The notes under the pieces: model-generated
What the model saw: only the letters and a program-made list of their open reading frames with translations
Databases searched by the model: none
Told to the model about the DNA's origin: nothing
Program-made: the position numbers and the translations under genes
Assembly (NCBI GenBank): GCA_007121535.1
Contig: SKKK01000701.1
Span: 1-39,174, forward strand
Length of the DNA stretch: 39,174 nt
Origin: Planctomycetaceae bacterium
GTDB lineage: Bacteria; Planctomycetota; Planctomycetia; Pirellulales; Pirellulaceae
Direction: 5' to 3'
Shown: piece after piece, positions 39,077 to 39,174 of the stretch
Layout of the letters: every line of letters starts with the position of its first letter
Numbering within the stretch: the first letter of the stretch is position 1

Positions 39077-39174
39077 CGACAGGATCCTTTCTGTGGTCAA
39101 AATGTTAGTCGTCATGCCTGAAGAATCCGCCAGCGGGATTCGGCGGATTGACCAGCGCGTACGGATCTCCCGAA
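39077..39174. other. Right-edge sequence upstream of the accessory run
   Basis: 98 bases with no complete frame. A GC-rich inverted repeat, AATCCGCC...GGCGGATT (39124-39150), could be a terminator of an upstream gene or a repeat end. The promoter of the accessory run is not recognisable here. Confidence 0.3.

Overview
The window looks like chromosomal DNA of a planctomycete, probably of the Pirellulales/Pirellulaceae type. This is inference. It rests on moderately high G+C, scattered short palindromic repeats with GGCTAGCGCC and CCGCTCAC cores, a non-canonical EF-G, a TatC with a very large periplasmic insertion, a sigma-70-type factor with an added N-terminal DNA-binding region, secreted heparinase-like and DUF4838 proteins, and several small proteins of a style I associate with planctomycetes.

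Region 1 (1-18860, all minus strand) is information-processing machinery. In transcription order: a sigma-70-family factor (18860-17193); a promoter (about 17058-17085); tRNA-Thr(TGT), tRNA-Tyr(GTA), tRNA-Gly(TCC), tRNA-Thr(GGT); tuf; tRNA-Trp(CCA); secE; nusG; rplK-rplA-rplJ-rplL; rpoB-rpoC; rpsL-rpsG-fusA. The four tRNAs plus tuf keep the order of the E. coli thrU-tyrU-glyT-thrT-tufB operon, here joined to the secE-nusG-L11/L10-beta and str gene blocks. A 30-bp tandem repeat array (1-115) abuts the fusA stop codon and runs off the left edge.

Region 2 (19396-24962, plus strand) has a secreted protein of unknown function, a two-domain cardiolipin synthase and a secreted DUF4962/heparinase II/III-like polysaccharide lyase.

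Region 3 (25253-32291) has a minus-strand bifunctional nuclease (DUF151) divergent from a small PHA-granule-region protein, then a structured inverted-repeat element. After it, behind a strong promoter, comes a plus-strand run: tatC, a DUF58 protein, a transglutaminase-like membrane protein (overlapping DUF58 by ATGA), a small two-TM protein and a cupin.

Region 4 (32307-34621) has two direct and one inverted copy of the REP-like repeat just upstream of a secreted DUF4838 protein.

Region 5 (34622-39174) is accessory. It holds a leftward run of at least six tightly spaced small genes of unknown function, most with strong ribosome-binding sites and one coupled by stop/start overlap. The run ends in broken gene remnants (34802-35226). 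This is the best candidate in the window for an undescribed system. No integrase, transposase, CRISPR array or rRNA gene is visible.
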